A DNA stretch of 64,000 nt, from contig NW_024104347.1 of the NCBI RefSeq assembly GCF_003945595.2, forward strand, positions 124,001-188,000. The letters are read 5' to 3'. Every line of letters begins with the position of its first letter. The first letter of the stretch is position 1. Below are positions 12,601 through 27,600 of the stretch, piece after piece. Position numbers and translations under genes: made by a program. This DNA comes from Pipra filicauda. Lineage: Eukaryota; Chordata; Aves; Passeriformes; Pipridae. A model generated the notes under the pieces. The model was not told the DNA's origin and ran no database searches. It worked only from the letters and a program-made list of their open reading frames with translations.

Positions 12601-15600
12601 AGGTATTAAAATGATAGTGTCAGCCCTGTGCCCCTTCCTTTTTAGCTTGGGCATGTGCTCGCTTTCACATGGTGCTGCCCAAGCATGGCATTTCTCTTTG
12701 GCTATGGGACACCGCTTAGCTCACCTATGTTGAGCAGCCTTTCATATTTAGCCCAGCAGGCAGCAATCTTAAAATGATATGCTAGTTAATCTTTCCTTGG
12801 AAAGTCTTTTCAAGTTTTTCCAAACTCTTGAGGTTGTAAGAGATGTTGGACCTGGCTGAGAGAGCAAATAGGTGCAATGGGTGTGGATTCCTCAAGCTGC
12901 AGAAGCATCAGGATAAGAAAAAATGTAGAGAAGAACTGGTGACATGCACCTGTGGGTGTGATTGTCAACCTTGTTGAGTCCGTAATCAATAATTCCGACG
13001 CACTGTTTGGGCTACTTCTCTGCAGTAAGGTTCAGTTGCAAGGAACTGGCACAAGTCTAGACCACTAAAAAAGTCCAATTGAGAAACATTTTTTGCAGCT
13101 ATAGAGAGAGGAAAGTGAAAAACCAAAGAGAGTGAGAGAGAGCGCATGAGGGAGAGATCAGAAGAGTTGAACATATTTGATTCAACATATGATATACAAT
13201 TTGATTCCTGCTTCCACTGTCTGAACTCACAGGGTTCCAACTCAGCTTATGTGTCCTGACTAACATTTCAAAGGCATTTGCAAGATATTTCATGTCAATC
13301 AACCCATTCCCAACAAACTCCTGATATTTGCAGTTTCAATTAAATGAGCAGAAATAGTTGAGTTAGGTGAATAGGTGCCAAGTTAGTCTTGGCAGTTGAC
13401 TCAGTCAAATATACAGTTTATAATACTGATGTAGATTTGCTTGACTCTTCCTCCAAGTCATTGGACTACATTTACAAATATGCTTTAGGAGTAATATCCC
13501 AGCTCACGTCCTTGGTCTTTCTCAGAAACTGATTCAAAGTCAGTACTGCCATGAATGGTTTTTCTTGTCTTGAGATTCTTCTACACTTCACAACTGACAT
13601 TAAATTCATGTTCCTCACAGAGTTATATGGGTACTGGTGGCCTTCCTGTGCTGAGCCATGGGCACCACAACTGGGTGAACAAATGAAATGGAGAAGTCTC
13701 TTGGGCTCAGGAAATCTCAACAGAAAGGTGGCTCCCTTTTGGAAATGTCACACATGTGAGTGTGTCACATATTTGACCTCTGGGACATGCTGAAAAAAAG
13801 CAAATAATTTAAGTACTGAAAAAATCACAGGGATCCCTAGGAGGAAACTTACTTGCCTGATTTCTCTGCAACCTCCCTCTATACTACCTAGACAGTGGTT
13901 TTATGAAGGAAACCAACATAAGTAAAGTGTGGGAAGCTTTGTTAACTAAGGATGACTTTTGAAAGAAGCAAATGTACCATAATCTGTTTGTGGTTAAGGA
14001 CTGAAATTTTATACATACTATTTCATCTTCTCACACAGGTTAGCCAGAAGAGGAAATGTACAAATACTTGAGAACCCCATGAAGCTTTTCTGGAGAGGAA
14101 GAAAAATAAAAAAGAGATGGGTGCATTAGTTCACAGAGGTGGTGTACCTTAGGATATTCAGTGTCAGTAAATTACAGAGCTAAACCACGTATTTTCCGCC
14201 TAGAAGCATCTAAAAACTCTAGTGATGCCATTAAGGATGCTACATGCCAGAATATTTAGACAAATCAACTACTCCTGCTTTCAAAGACCTATAAACTAAA
14301 AAGGAACAAAAAGTTCCTGTGAAAATGTCTCCTCTCAAGTACCAAACTTACTTTCTCATTCTTTGAAAAAATTACTGTTATCATGTTTGATAAATTTCAT
14401 GGTATCTGACAGAATGCGAAAATGTTGTGAGCCATGAGGTTTGTTTCTACATGCTCAGGGAGGAGTGGATAGGCCAACAACCCCAAAGAGAGGAGAAATA
14501 GGACGATCCAGAACACGCAGAGAATACCTTTGAATTTTTAATGAGATTTTACCTGGAAATCTCATAACTATATTTTATCTTGGCCAGACCTGGAAGCTGT
14601 AAAAGACAGCTGCTGCTGGAAAAACTCTTTCAGCATTAGTAGACCACTGCCAGGGGCCAATCCAGTTCATGTTCCAGTTAGCCAGGAAGTTTCAGAAGCT
14701 GAAAGAGACTTTCCTAATGAACTGAAATATTGCACTGCATTGGCAGTGAATCCCACAAACACTGCTCATGTGGCTTCACTGTAAGTTCAGGTGGTCTTTA
14801 AACACTGAGGGTGCTCAAGTGGTCTATAAATAGAGAGGGCTAGTCTAATTAACTGTATTCACTAAGGCTACATTTATCATGTAAATATGGAGCAGATGGG
14901 CATAATCAGAACTTGATGCAAAGAAGGGTAATTATTTATATAGACATAGTACTTAAAAGCTCTGTCCTTGGACCAACTGCCTCGTGTTACATACTTTATA
15001 TACACAGAGAAAAAGAGTAAGATAGTCCTCGCCCTAAAGACATTACAATTAAACCCAATGTAAAACAGAAGGTAAAGGCTGGATACAACTCAGGAGAGGA
15101 CAATGAAAGGTTATTACTCACCATTAGGGGCAGTAACCGCAGTGTATAAAGCTCTGAGTGACAGAGGAGAACCTTGAGGTAGCATTGCAGGGCAGAGAAC
15201 CAGTGGACCATGGTGTGTAGGGTATTGCCTTACAGTTCCAGGAAAGGTGTTTGCTTGCACAGGTAACAAGGGGTGATGGAGATAAGGGTATCACACCGCC
15301 CAGAGCAGGAGGTCAGCCACAGCAATGTGTCACAGTCAGGATCTCAATGTGGAGAGGAGGGCTGGGGTAGTGAAGAGGGGATAGAGCCCCTAGTGCAAAG
15401 ATTGTAGTCAAAATTTGCAGTGGCGGCTGAAATGACCAAACAGCAAGATGAAGATGAAAAAGAGTGGTACCTTTTTCAGTTACCACTGAAAAGGAGCAGG
15501 AGGGGAGATCTGCAGTGGAGGTGGAGCTGTGACAGAGCACTTTCTGAAGGATGCAAAAGTGAAATCAAAGGAGAAAAAAAAGAGGAAAGTCAGGGAGATG

Positions 15601-18600
15601 AGACAAGAACCCCAAAAGAAACTCACCAATTAATTCTCCTCATCTCTGTCCAACACACTCAAATGACAAAGCTTGGGAGTGAGAAGGTGTTGGTAGAGTG
15701 AAAGGAGAAACCAGAACACAATCACAGAAGAAGTAGAGAGAAATAGCCAAAACCAGCCAGCGAGTGGGACCTTTTCTTGAGCTGAAAGACCAACCTTGTC
15801 CTGCTGCTGTGACTTCAGCTGCCATGTGCTCTTCCCCATCCCGCTGCACCTCTGTATTCAAGCTACTGGCTGCCTTGGGGCTATGTCCTGCAGCATGGCA
15901 GGGACATGGACCTCCTTTTTGCTCTCTGTGTGTGCATACATGAGTATGATCAGGTAGGCAGAGAGTGTGAGAGGTGCACAAGCAGGATGCCAGCTTTTCT
16001 CAAAGAGATTTGAAAACCCATGTACACCTTCCTGGAAAGAGGAAAGAAATCACTTCTCCCACCTCCTTCATGCAGGACTAATCCTGCCTACAGAAGCAGT
16101 AGACGCTCTTAAAGCTTTCCATCAGGCTAAGATTTGCAGTGTCTTCATCTGAGCTGTCAGGTTTTCACTTTAGCCTAAGTCACAGTATGCAAACCCTTTG
16201 AAGTTAAAGCACCTGGAGCCAAAACTGCACCAGAAAGACAAACTACAGGGCTTGCAAGAAATAAATACAGAAATAAAATCTCATTTCATTCTGCTCACAG
16301 GCTGCACTTAAAGTCTACCCTTTGCTGTAAGTAGAATAAATTTTTTCTTGCCTTTTTCTCAGCCAATCATTTCAAAATTGTTGCTGACTGGATCTCCGTG
16401 AGTTTCAAAGGAAGACCAGAGACCGCCTAACTTTGGTGGGAATGGTTGTGTGTTGGTGATGTGGAATGGGTGTGGGCGATGCTGAGGAGCTACTGCAGCA
16501 GTATTTTGGAGCACAACAACCCCTGGCTCCCCAGCCTATGCATTCTCACAGCAGGTGGGACAGTGAGGTCTGAAGGTAATGCTTTAGCTCTGCTTGGGGT
16601 TGTGCAGGAGTGTGGTGTCTCGGGCTACTCTTAAAAGGCATAAAGGAATATAGGTTTAAAAAAAAGAGAGAACCTTTGTGTGAGCAGATACTATAGGGTC
16701 CTTCCCAGCAGAGACAAGCTACGATTGCAGTATGAGTTTCTGAGAGAAGATGGATCACTTGCCCCTGTGTAACATGAGTGGGACACAGGGAAATTAGCTT
16801 ATGCTCTCCTCTTCCGGACAATTCCCTTTGGCTTCCCACTTCTCCCACTGCCAGGCTGTGACTTGCAGGGACCTCACAGTCGTGGCAGGGTTGTATGCGT
16901 GGTGCCTGCTCTCACTAAACGCTACAGCCACAACCCTATTCACCATTTGTTCACCACTATTGCTCAAAGATACCCCTTAGTATCTTCTCCCCCGTAAAAA
17001 AAGTTAGCACTAGAGGTGCTCACAGTGATTGATAACACTAATATTTTATTCATTGCCTGTTAATGTTCCCTAATGGCATTTCTGTAATTATTTTAATTGG
17101 TTTTACTAAAAAGAATAACAATGAGCCCCTAATGCTTGTTGGTGTTTGGTTTAAGCCAATCACTTGCAGATGGCTCACTCCTTTTAATGAATGGAGACAT
17201 TTATTAGAATCTTTTGGGTTTGTAGCCACTTTCATTGCATCTCTACATTAGTCAAATATCTTTTCTTTTTCCTAAACTCACAATGATCCACAGAAATTCC
17301 AAGTAAATCCTGGGATCCAGACAGACCTCCCATTCTCATTACCAACATCCATAATCATGCCTTTTTTTATGCAGTCACACACAGCTGCCAAGCCAAAATG
17401 GGGACAACTAACTTGCAAGAACTTTTTCAGAAGGCTTTCCCCAAACATGCAATGGGGCAAAAGCAACCAAAACAGCAGATAGGAGAAGAATGAACAGATA
17501 TAATTTGATGTTTTGGTCTAGCATGAGCCAGAGCATAAAAGAGGCCAGGTGAATCTTTTTCTCTCTCTGCTGATGTGAGTGCAGTGGTGTCCTACCACGG
17601 ATGAGGTTTTTCTGGATCCTCACCCACACATTCAGCCAGGTGATCCTCTTCCCAAGCAGCGAGAGCTCCTCAGCTCTCACCGCCACGTGCATTTGTGCGT
17701 GCAGGTGAACAGACCGTGATACGGCAGTGTTCAGACTGGGCAGGTGATTTTCTTACTATTTCATCACACGCTGCTTCTCTGGGATACATGACTCATGCAA
17801 GTAGGATCCATACTGTGCTCTCTCCTAGAGATTCTTCTTTGTCTTTCTCACTATATTGTTTTTCTGGATCTCAAAATAACTTTAATCTGTGTGAATGGGA
17901 AATTGAGAGATACAGTAATGCTTCTAGAAATGTTGTTATTTTTAGTTTTCCAGGTTTAAAATAAGTTTCATCCAGGCTCATTACAGGGAGTACACAAGGA
18001 ATAACCTCAGGAGAGGCTCAAGCAAGCACTTGATACTTGTTTTAATTTGAGCTGACCTTGTATTGTGCACCTATGGAGGTTTAGAAATACATTGACTGGA
18101 AAAACCCAACTATGTGCTGCTTCTAGATGGGACACAGTCTACTTATCCTTCCTGCTGGAAAATGGGCAGCTAGGAGCAGGAAAGGGCCAAGGGTGTTGTG
18201 ATGGAGATTGAGAGAGTTATTGGGAGCAGCTTTGAGGATATGGGAGAGCAGAGGCAAAATAGGAGAGCCTATTGCACCCAAAGACTGATGCCAATCATGC
18301 CACCCTATCCAGGAGAGCCTACAAAGGCCAGATATGGCCATGCAAGGGATGCAGCCCAATATGCCAAGGGTAGAAACATGTGTAAGGGAGCGAAGGAGCC
18401 CAATGTCCTGGGGGACAGCACTCCCAAGCCTGAAGCTGCTCTCTGGCTAACAGAGAGGACCTGCTTGACTCAGAGCATCTTGCTGCGAGTGTTAACATGG
18501 GGACTTGGTCCAAGGAAAGGGGATTAGAAATTTAATGTAATTTGAGCAGAAATCTCAGGCCATCAGTAGCACAGCACTGAATAGGAAGGAAAACTAATAA

Positions 18601-21600
18601 GATCCTGCTGGTTGCTGTTCCGTGGGAGGTGTGACCTGTCTCTCCAGTGCTTTGTTTATTTCTCTGGCTTGGCAATTTGGCAAATGCCCAAAGGCTAATT
18701 AGGCACCTCAATTTTCAATTTTGTGAGTAGCATCCCAGTAAGGAATCAGGAAGAAGCAATACCAATAATTTCATCACAAACAGCTAAAACATTTGCTCTG
18801 CATTAAGTGCCTGAAGACAATTGGAAGTAAACTCTGTGGCTGAGCTGAGCTGACTCACCAAAGCGAACCCACCAGAATAAAAGCTGCCCCTCCCTTCTCT
18901 GCTACCCTTTAGAGATCTTCTACAAATCTGATTGGAGGCAGAAAGATTTCAAATCCTAGTTTTCAAGTTTATCAGGCAAAGGCAGTCTCTCACAAATAAA
19001 GGAAAAATATGCAGAATTTGCATTCAGACCATTGCTCGAGCTTCAGACAGCCCTAAAATGCACTCTCCGTGCTGTAAGGCAGTGGCTCAGTTCATAAGAC
19101 ACCCACTTACATACTGCTACAAGGGCAAGGCAGGGATGATAAGGGTCAAGGAAGAAGCACAAAAAAAAAAGAGGAGCAATAATAAACACTGCAAGAAGTT
19201 TGAAGGAATGAAGGAAAAGCACAGGGCAAGGCTGAGTGGGAAATTCCTATGTTGGGCCACTAAAAGCAAGCGTCTCAGTGTGAAGATGTATTATGGAGCT
19301 CACAGATGAGATGCTGATTGCTGCCTGCATTTTAGACATAAATTTATGTCTTGGACAGATATGGATATAGATTGTTATCCCTTCTCCACAAACAATCTGC
19401 GTTTTCATGAGGTTTTTTTCTGCTCTCCCCATGCTTCCATATTGCCTCTCTATTTTTCCCTCTCCTTCTTCCCAGTGTCACCTGACAGAGCAGATCCTGT
19501 GCCAGGCAGGAGTGAGTCAGCATTCAATTCAGAAGGATTCACAGTCATACAAAATAAAAAAGGACTCACTCCTGATAAAATGCAAGTACAGTGTAAAACA
19601 CCCTAATGCCATTGATTTCTTACCAGGTCCTTGGAAGTCTTCATAATTCTTCTTGCCTTTTTTATTGCAGTTCTCAGTCCTACCTAGGGGAGCAAGAACA
19701 AAATGAAAAACAACCAGATCAACCTCACAGTATCCCACCAACTTTTCTTCCTATTTCCTACCTTTTTTTCTATTTTAATATATCAGTCACAGCACAAAAA
19801 TGATGTATGAGTCCACAAACTCCTCATCAGTTACTTTTTATTGGACTAACAATCAATTATCCAGTCACACTCTATGAAACTCCAGTTGCAGGAGTTCATT
19901 TATTTTGCTCCAGGGCATCATTTATTTCCTAAGTAAAAGTCCAGATCAGCTGAAATTCATATCCTGACTGTGCTGTGTGAGCTGCAGAGGACATACCTCT
20001 CTGGTGACTCCTCCTGAAGAACAAGTCATCCATTAGATGGCTAAAAGAGGGTTACACATGTAATGTCAGTCTGACTTGCTGTGGAAGGGCACAGATGAAA
20101 TATTCGCTCTTGCATGGATAAGGGTTATACTCAGCTGAGGTTCATCCCAGCAGGGGAACAGCTGGCATGCAGGAAGGTAAAAAGCAGGGAAAAGAGTTTG
20201 GAAGGAAAATCTCCTGGCTAGGATCTAGGAAGGTTAGCTTTTTATTCTGGAAGTACCTGACCTGCAGGGCAAGTTCTTGCTGACAGTGGGAAGATAATTT
20301 TTCTGTTGTGTCCATGCCAACTTGTGCTGAAGAATCATTTTGGGGTACCTCCAAACTGAGGATACTTACACCTACATAGAAAGGAAGAGTGGGAGAACCA
20401 TTGGAAGAAAATACCTTGGAAAGGCATAATCAGTTTGGGCATCATAAGGCCGTGGGTTACAAAGAAGTCAACTACAAGTGATGCCCAAATAATTCCTCAA
20501 ATCCCTTTACACACATGCTCCTCAAAGGAGGAAAGGAAATTTTGCGCAAGGGGCACCATCTATGAGCGTGGGTGACAGCCAGGGTCCAGCACTGCTGGTA
20601 GCAGGACAGATGTGCCGTGTGCGGTGCTGCAAGGCTGTGGCCAAATGCACACTGATGGCCACTTGCCATGTCCGGGAACTGCCCAACACTGCCATGGTCC
20701 TGCTCTCAAAGCCTTACTTGAGGCTCTGCCGTTGCAAAAACCTCAACCAATACATTTTTGCAGCCCGCCAATCCACTGCTGTGGGTCCTGCCTGGCTAAA
20801 TGTTGAGCCATGAGGAGGAAGCAAGGGCAGGCTGTTTCTGCACCATGCAGCTAAGCGTTGACTTTAGCCTTAAGAAGTTTGTCTTGCATCACAGCACAGA
20901 AGGCCATACTGGTTCTTCTGCCACAAGGACTCTTCCCGGTCATGGAGGTGGGGAGATGCCCCAGATATGCTCATGCAGTCAAAAATATTTAACAACAGTT
21001 TAACAGCTCTGATGAACAGCACTTTCTAAATTCAGCCACGTCTTCCCGTAAGAAAGGAAGATCTCACAACTTTAATTTAGGGGAAAAAAAAAAGAGAAAA
21101 GACAGTCACAGGAGTCTGAGACAGTCAGGGTAACACCAGTGTGCTCCCCTCTGCTGCTCCATTTTCAGTTTAGGACAATATTCTTGTATATCAGTGATGA
21201 CAATTCCTATATGCTGTCCTGCATTTATTAGGCCACCTTTGAAAACAGTCATATTTGTCATGGCCTCTGTCCTTCCCTTTAGCATTCGGAGTGAAGAAGG
21301 CTGAAAACACAACCTGTTTGCTCTCTTTCTGAAGGAATAACTACTTATGTTATATAGGGTTTGAGAACTGGTAAAAAAACCACCCTAGAATAAAAAAAAG
21401 GAGATAAAAATAAGCTACTTGTGACAGTGTTTCAAATGGAAAGGCAAATCCAGAGTATAATAAACATGTTAGCACTTAGTGTCTGCTCAAAATTGTTAGT
21501 GAGGATGAACTGTTCTGTCTGACAATGACCTGCCATCAGTCCCTCCTACAGCCCAGCCTAAGGACATACCTACCAGCCTAACACCAACCAGGTTTATGTT

Positions 21601-24600
21601 TCTCTGGATAGAGCTACAGGAACTCAACACGTGGTAATATTAAAGCATTTGGAAAAAAAGAAAATATCCCTCGAGTGATGGCACCTTACTGAACAGTGGG
21701 CATGCCAGCTAGGATTATTACAGCAGATTATATTTGCATTTAAAGTAATCATTATCAACATATTTTTACTGGGGATAAAATTTAGCATGTCATTATAATT
21801 GATTTAGGCAGTGATCAAAGCAAATTAATTAACCATGATATTCAGGAGTCAAAAATTTATAGTGAACAATCCAAGGGATACAGAAGAATAAGCATAAGCA
21901 GCAAGGAACACAGACTTCTAAGTTACTGGGGTTTGATATACGTGTCACTTTAATATATGTAGTTAATATATGTTTAATTCATGCTGTCTATAGTCTTATA
22001 AAAATCAGGGTATGTCACAAATAGATGAGGGACACTAGGGCTGAGCCATTGTTTTCTAGTTTCTTCCCCCTGGGCAACAACTGCTGTCCCTAAAACCAAC
22101 TATGCATCTTACATTTGCCATAGTTATGTTGCACGATACCAGCTGCTGTCATTTCTGCAATAAAATAACTTGAGAGGTAGATGAGGAAAATGGCTTAAAA
22201 TTGAGTATAGTAGATGGAATATTTCCAGAGAGGTAGGATTTATCACTCCCTTTCTGCCAATCAGGGTGGGAGAGACCTTGCTTGCTCACAGCAGCAGCAC
22301 ATGAGAAATGCATGCTTCAGACAGCTACAGAAATATTGCAGTCAGAAAGCAGAAAACAAGGGAGGAAAGGCTGAATTGACCTTGCATGTAGAAAATTGTC
22401 TCTCTGAAGTGCTAAGTACAAGACCTTCTCTCACTTCACAAGTTACTTCAGCCAAGACTCCAGGTTGGGCTATGGAAGACTGGTAGCTGATACACCCACC
22501 CCGGAGAAAACACTCCTGGTTTCATGGGTCACTTGTAATCCCTGGCTGACACCAGCGGGTCAAGCCTGCCACTGAAGGCCATACAACCCATACAGCCTCT
22601 CTTGGTGCATCTTGGTTAGCAAGGAGCCTCCTCTCTTTCCCATGGCATGAGAACACCACCAGTGAGGGGGCTCCCTTAGGCTCCAGCAGCTGATGGTGAA
22701 GCTGCAGCCGCAGCGCAGAGAGCGTGCTGCAGTCCTGGGGAGAAGCCAGCACCACCTGCCCAAACTGGTGCAGCCCTGCCACCCCAACATACCCACACCA
22801 TGGACAGGGACGAGGGCAGGGGGGCACTGGGATTTCATTCACTGCCTTCTTTCAGTGCTTTCCACAGAGACCACGCATTCCCAGTAATGATTTTTTTTGG
22901 CAAACAGATGTATTTCTCGTCATAAACAAATGCATGAACCAAATCTAATTGTCTCTCATTTATCACCCTCGTTAGCCAGCTCTTTCCCAGGAGAGTGGTT
23001 ATTTACAAAACACTCCAAGTTTCCCTTCTAACTCATTTCATCATCCTTTTACGAAGAGTACCGAGATACGAAAAATCTGCAAAACTTGTCAGCGTTAAAT
23101 GGCAGTGACAAAAGTGGGATCTGTTCAAAAGCAATGCTTTCTTGTCCTCACGTTTTTGTCTGCCACCCTCCCATGCCAAATGCCTCTGTGCCTGTGAGTC
23201 ACCTGAGACCTGTTTTCAAGGGTCCTGCCTGTGGCAGCTTCTACATCAGCATGATGCAACTGCATGCAGCACCCTGCAATTCTTATGCTACCCTATTTCC
23301 TTTGGTTTATTTGGTGGAAAGTTGGGGTTGTGTGATTTGGCTTTTGGGGGTTGTTTGGTTTTTCAATTGGGAAAGGGTTAATTTTATTTTATTTTATTTT
23401 ATTTTATTTTATTTTATTTTATGCTAGCGAAGAGGAGCAGAGGAAGCGCTGAGAAACAAGTGAAAGAATAGGAACTAGTGCTCAAATTGTGCCTTCTGCT
23501 ATCATTTGTCTATTGGTAGTTTCTTCAGAGCTCAGTTCTGACTGCAGGAGAAACGACTCACATTTCAGTGGATTTTACCCATTTCCAAAAAGAAAGGCTA
23601 AAAGGAGGACATCTTGCTCCACAGGACCTAGCCTGCCTCCCAGATGCTTGTTTTACTGCCTATGGTCTTAAAAAAAGGAAACAGGACCCAGTCACGAGAT
23701 CTACCTTTGACTGGTAGCCTGCTCTTATCAGGAATGCAGAAGCACTCCCACCCTGGAGTTTGGTTCTGCCTCACCTCCCAGGAGGCAACTCACATTTTTA
23801 CTGACAGAGAGGAATGAAAGAAAACAGCAGGAGTATTTTTATTTTATTACACCCCAAGGGGTTTCCTTTTTCGACCCAGAACTGGTTGGCTCCTACTTTG
23901 TCAAAGAGTATGCTGGCCACAGTCATGTCCATGAGGGGGCTTTTGCCTTTTGCAAAGTCAAAGACCTGATAGAGGGCACATGAACCAGCATGAGTGCTTG
24001 TGGAATTGATGGTTATTTTTTTAAGATAAAATAATAATAACATAAATACGTGTACTACTGCTGATGTAAGATGACTTCTGTCAAAATCCTATTGCAGCAA
24101 ATTGCAAAATCTGCAGCCACAAGGTCTCTTACAATGTGGAACAGAAAAGTGATGGGCAGCAGAAAAGGGACCCTGAAAGGCAGAAAGAAGAGTACAAGCT
24201 CCTTCCAACACAGATTGCTTTAGAAATTGCCAGACCAGGACTACAGTGCTGAAGTCCAGCCATTATTCTGGCCCCAACAAAATCAATTAAAGTATTGCCA
24301 TTTAACTGAACAGGCCAGCTGGCTTAAAGCAATCTAGAGACAAGCTGAGAGTAATCTCCTGCAAACCTGTTTGCTCCCAGGGCCAGAAGGAAAACTTGGT
24401 AGGCAGTGCCTAAAACCCTTCACCCTATTTCAGGCCTTTTTGCTCACTAGAGGAACACCACTGTATTACATGACCTAGTGCAGAGAGTCTTCTACACTTT
24501 TGATCTGCCCTATTTGTTTGTCTCTTTACTTAAAGGAGTCCCCAGTTGCCACCCTCCTACTTAAGGGTAGAGGAGAACCTCTCATTGGGCAAGAAACATG

Positions 24601-27600
24601 CAGTGGGAAAGCCTATGCATGCAAATCTACCTGCACTTCCATCCCTGACCCTCTATGAGCCACTGGAGGCAAGAAGGGGCTCACAGGACCCCGGTACAAG
24701 TGACATCTGATAACACAGCCACACTGGTGATCCAGGAGCCACAAAAGCTTCTTCCCTTTTTCCCCACCAACATCAGGGGTCTGGTCCTGAAACTGCCCAC
24801 CAGCAGAGCAGCCCACCTTGCCCAAGACCCCAGGGACACACTGCAACAGAGCTGCCTTTGCCCCGGTTGGATGCTCTCCTCCTCCAGCTCTGCACTGAGA
24901 GCACTGAGCTCTGTGTGAACGGAGCAATATTTTTTATTCATAATTACAGCAAAGTCTCCTAGAATAATCACAGAGTGCTAATGGCTTCAGGCAGCTTGGT
25001 AAAAAAAAAAATTAATTTGGGCTAATTTGTCAGACACCAGGGAAGTATATAGTATGATGCATGTATCATTTACATGGCCTGTAATATCTCCAGTAAGTAG
25101 TTTGCAGGGCCACTGAAGCAGGGGCCCTTCCTTCCTCAAGACACAGAACGTCACTAAAACAACACCACAGAAGCAGAAAAAAATAAAGTACTGACTGAAA
25201 AAAACAGCTACACATTGATATTTTCCACCTTAAAGGCAATTAAAACCTGAAAATTATACTGCCTTACAAGGACAGGTAACTATTTATTTTATTCCCTTTG
25301 CCAGTACAAATATGATACTAATTCTGGGAAAATGGGCATCCAAAAGCCTAAATGAACAAGCAAAGTACCTGAAAATCAATAGAGTTGAACAGAACAGTCA
25401 TTAGTATTAAAGTCTTGTTCAAACACTCGGCAGGGGACTGCACCAACATTTGCAGGCTCATAAAACTGAAGTGATCAATCAAATTACAAATGACGGAAGG
25501 AAATATGAGGCAAACTGCATTTTATGCATCTGTGTCTCTGACTGTATATTAATTTTTTTCACCCAAAATTCATCTTTACTCAGTCTGACTTATCACAGTT
25601 ACTGTGGGCAATTTATCAACCACTTGAGCATGAACTTGAAGCACTGCTCTTCTCCTCCCATCTCCTCATGCTGTCTCAGGGCACCAGGAGAGCCAAAAAA
25701 AAAAAAGGGCACAGCCAGTGTAAAAAAATTGGTTTTGTTGGCACCGTTCCCTTATTCCCTGATGAGAAACAAATACACCTTGACAGAAAGGGATCTAACT
25801 ACCACTTGGAAGGGGAGAGGGTTTGCATGAGCCACTCACTTGAAGGATATTCTCCAGGCCACGCAAACAAGAGTCTAAATTTTGTTTTAAAAAACCAACC
25901 AGAAACCCAACATGTTCAGTGGTTTTCCTTGCAGAAAGTGCACTCACTGAAGCTGTCGCTGGAAGGAGTCAGCACCTCAGTGCTACACTTGCTCTGAGAG
26001 ATGGGTAAGAGCTAACCAAAGATCCTTTCCCTTCTGGTTGATTGACAAAGAATTGCAAGACAGGTGTTATAACTTTATCACAGAAGTCACCTTGATTTAA
26101 ACAGCTCCTCTCTCCAGACTTGTTAGCCTGGCTCTCTGTGTGGCCATGGAGACTCCATCCCTCTCTTAAAGTGTGGTTCATTGTCTGCATCTTTCACTTC
26201 AAGAGGCACCTTGCACTTCTGACATTCAGTTCAAGATGCGAGATTTCTCATAGAATTTATCTGATGAAATTTGGGTAACATCCTGTTTGAGTCGAGTGAG
26301 TGTGGACCCTCTGCTGTTTCCAGTCTTCTTTCACCCCTGCCTGGTTGAACACCCATATATCTCTATGTTGGCATATCATGGAGCATAGTAATCATATGGG
26401 ATGCACACGTGCTACAAAACAAATGTTACTGCCATTCTTGGAAGGCAAATGTTTCTCCAGATCTTAATACTGCCAGAACTAAACCCATCATGGAGAGGAA
26501 TTGCAGCTCATCGAAGCCCATAAAAAGACACTGACTGATTTCAATGACTGTTGGATCAGACCCTGTGTGAAACATCAAACAAACAAACCTTTAGGAATCA
26601 AACATGCCTTTCTCCATCCAGATGCAGGGAAAAGATTTACGAAAATAGATACCTAAGTGAGTGTCTTGCTTTTCAACACTGCCAAACAATCACCATCACT
26701 TGCAGGTTTTAGTGTGACTGGACATGCACGATAACTGGGAAGAAAAGAACCCCACAAACAAAAGAATCCCAAACCAAACAGTATATGTTTAGACACCTAT
26801 GCAGATATGTATGTGTACGAGTGTAGCAAAGGTCTAGGACATGCAATCAAGGACATGCAAGTGTCATAGCAAGTAACTGTACATCAAAGAAGTGGTGGTA
26901 ATTAAATGTTTCCAGCCTGAGGCAAAAGATTATGCACATTAGCTTCAACCTCTTGCACTGCAGACTACTCCAAGTCTAATAGCCCTGCATTTGCTGCTGC
27001 AGCAGGTAACTTGTGCCTACACAGGCTGTCACTGCAGATCAGGCAATGTGGGGATCACTTGTCATGCCATGGTAATGCAGTGGTATATATGAACCTCAGC
27101 TGAATATCTGGTTTGGGGTTATTTTACTGCTTAACAATGAAGTCCAGAGAAAGAGATATTTTATTTTCTCTACTCTTCTTCTCTGATCCAGACTGGTACA
27201 AGAGAATTTGGCCCTGTGACTCTCATGCTACAACAATTCTGTTGAGGATAGTCCACACCACTAATGCGTGTTATGTACTTTTCATTCTAAAAGTGTTCAC
27301 GCTCAAAATGTTGAAGTTTATTTCCTAGACAATGCACGTGCAGTGGAAGCCTCTGAACTGTTCAGTTCCAGCTTAAAAGATGTTCCACAATCAGTAGTTT
27401 TAAAAAAAGTGGCAAACCAACTCACCTTTGGAGGAGGATAGAGATGACAAAGCGGTTGTCCTGGATCCTGTTTACACAGCTTCAAGGAATGGCAAACCAC
27501 ATCAGCATTCATTTCCCTGGCTATGCTGAAGGAAATGGTGCATAAACAAAGACTATTATGTTCTTCTGAGTGCTTGAAAGTAGAAGCTATTTCCATGGGA

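Noticed and set aside
16213..16260. Possible exon 6 with two cysteines eight residues apart on the minus strand, followed by a GT in the correct phase
   Set aside because: The segment lacks the Asp before the first cysteine, the GT (gtgctt) is a weak donor, and the best acceptor would remove the first cysteine.
18668..18705. Minus-strand GICQIAK resembling the end of human exon 6
   Set aside because: A stop codon precedes it by three codons, no donor follows before another stop, and the upstream cysteine is absent.
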